Shown: piece after piece, positions 5,122 to 5,723 of the stretch
How positions within the stretch are numbered: the stretch's first letter is position 1
Layout of the letters: every line of letters begins with the position of its first letter
NCBI GenBank assembly: GCA_018817365.1
Contig: JAHISY010000063.1
Location: 1 to 5,723 of the forward strand
Length of the DNA stretch: 5,723 nucleotides
Origin: Patescibacteria group bacterium
GTDB taxonomy: Bacteria; Patescibacteriota; Gracilibacteria; JAHISY01
Direction of reading: 5' to 3'
The notes under the pieces: model-generated
What the model saw: the letters and a program-made list of their open reading frames with translations, nothing else
What the model was told of the DNA's origin: nothing
Databases searched by the model: none
Translations under genes and position numbers: made by a program

Positions 5122-5176
5122 AGCATGGCTGAACTGGTAAAAATTTTGAATCAAGTTTTTTTGTGAGTGCGTGTGA

Positions 5177-5204
5177 AGTTTAATTTTTTAGGAGACAAAG
5201 TCAA
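5177..5204 (-). promoter_or_regulatory. candidate promoter for the lysine-rich gene
   Basis: On the minus strand, TTGACT (5199-5204, overlapping the TGA stop of the upstream gene) and TAAACT (5177-5182) are separated by 16 bases. If used, the transcript would start near 5170 and have a leader of about 100 bases containing the hairpin at 5092-5121. The match is moderate and the region is AT-rich, so this is tentative. Nothing else is recognised in the 129-base gap 5072-5200. Confidence 0.3.
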
Positions 5205-5719
5205 TTTTTTTCTTGGTTGATTTTTTGGACAACCACTTCCTTCAATTCATTCAAAACTTGTTGCTGAGAATCCACGATTGATTGTAAATCGTGCTCGTAG
5301 ACCGCGCATTCTTTTTTGAGTTCGTTGAATTTTTCTTTCGCCAGTTGCTTGAACTCCCGAGTTTCCACCTTCGCTTTTGTGAGGAAAAAGAGGTACAGCA
5401 AAATGGTCGCCGCCATAAAAACAAACGCGGTGAATGCGATGAGCGCCGATGCCAACACCGCGAGATTTCGGGAAATATCAAAGTCCGTGTTGAGCTGATT
5501 GACGAGCGCCTGATAAAGAAACGCCGCGTCCAATTCTTCCGCGGGCTGCTCGAGCGGATTGCCGAGGAAGAATTGCAGCGGGCGAGTGGCGGACGCTTCC
5601 GCTTCCTCCGCCAGTTTGAAAATGCTTTCCGCTGATTCAGCATCTTCCGGAATTTCTTCCGCGAGGGCGACCCCGCAAACTTGCGAGAGAACGAGAAAAG
5701 AGAAGAGCAGCTTTTTCAC
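5201..5719 (-). CDS. Single-pass membrane protein with signal peptide and C-terminal coiled coil, function unknown
   Basis: No family is recognised. The 172-residue product starts MKKLLFSFLVLS, a typical Sec signal peptide, with a likely signal peptidase I site after ALA (residues 18-20). A strongly acidic Glu/Ala-rich segment follows (about 21-45), then a less charged stretch to about 85 that should lie outside the membrane. A long hydrophobic helix (about 86-113, ALIAFTAFVFMAATILLYLFF) comes next, then a positive TK-x-K stop-transfer. A Lys/Glu/Gln-rich C-terminus (118-170) with heptad-like leucines and valines (LQSIVDSQQQVLNELKEVV) is probably a cytoplasmic coiled coil. The start is a GTG at 5717-5719, only four bases from the window edge, so an upstream ATG cannot be excluded, although the signal peptide fits this start. 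Cys15 is not in a good lipobox. The gene ends at TGA 5201-5203 and is followed by a terminator. It could be a scaffold or an envelope-complex subunit; this is inference only. Confidence 0.7.
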   Translation of the reverse strand: MKKLLFSFLVLSQVCGVALAEEIPEDAESAESIFKLAEEAEASATRPLQFFLGNPLEQPAEELDAAFLYQALVNQLNTDFDISRNLAVLASALIAFTAFVFMAATILLYLFFLTKAKVETREFKQLAKEKFNELKKECAVYEHDLQSIVDSQQQVLNELKEVVVQKINQEKN

Positions 5720-5723
5720 GAGA

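Noticed and set aside
5125..5166. 13-codon plus-strand ORF starting MAELVKIL
   Set aside because: Too short, antisense to the terminator/leader region, with no promoter or terminator of its own.
5660..5719. Lipoprotein signal with Cys15
   Set aside because: The residues before Cys15 (LSQV) do not make a lipobox, while ALA at 18-20 is a good signal peptidase I site.
1..5723. tRNA, rRNA or transposase genes
   Set aside because: I saw no cloverleaf with a T-loop motif, no rRNA segment and no insertion sequence on either strand; this was by eye only.

Overview
The window reads as a moderate-GC bacterial chromosome segment with many A/T homopolymer runs and lysine-rich products. Starts almost all lack a convincing Shine-Dalgarno sequence. 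A tiny histone-H1-like lysine-rich protein and a RhuM-like gene start are both present. Together these suggest a Patescibacteria/CPR-type lineage (Peregrinibacteria-like), but that is an inference from style, not proof. TAA, TGA and TAG all act as ordinary stops, so I see no sign of UGA recoding.

Layout, from the right edge leftwards on the minus strand. A secreted or membrane-anchored coiled-coil protein of unknown function (5201-5719) is followed by a terminator hairpin (5092-5121) and a 39-residue Lys/Val/Ala-rich mini-protein gene (4952-5071). That gene converges on a plus-strand radical SAM gene, an NrdG2-type activase of anaerobic ribonucleotide reductase (4199-4906). The two share a bidirectional terminator (4902-4940). 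The radical SAM gene diverges from a type II citrate synthase gene, gltA (2746-4110), across an 88-bp region with back-to-back promoters. Next comes a likely histidine operon with a good sigma70-type promoter: long-form hisG (1731-2594), a small ribbon-helix-helix-like protein (1490-1711) and hisD (149-1474). After hisD lies a doubtful 20-codon ORF (61-123) and then the first 18 codons of a gene cut by the left edge, whose N-terminus resembles RhuM-family proteins.

Functionally, HisG catalyses the first step of histidine synthesis and HisD the last two. The other his genes are not in the window. Citrate synthase supplies citrate for 2-oxoglutarate/glutamate, and the NrdG2-like activase points to anaerobic dNTP synthesis.

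The least ordinary observations are two. First, a 14-nt identical leader element (ATTTTTTAACCCCC on the minus strand) lies exactly 6 nt before the ATGCC start of both small basic-protein genes, which are otherwise unrelated and over 3 kb apart. Second, a 24-bp tandem palindromic repeat has been inserted in frame into hisD, adding about two 8-residue units to the enzyme.
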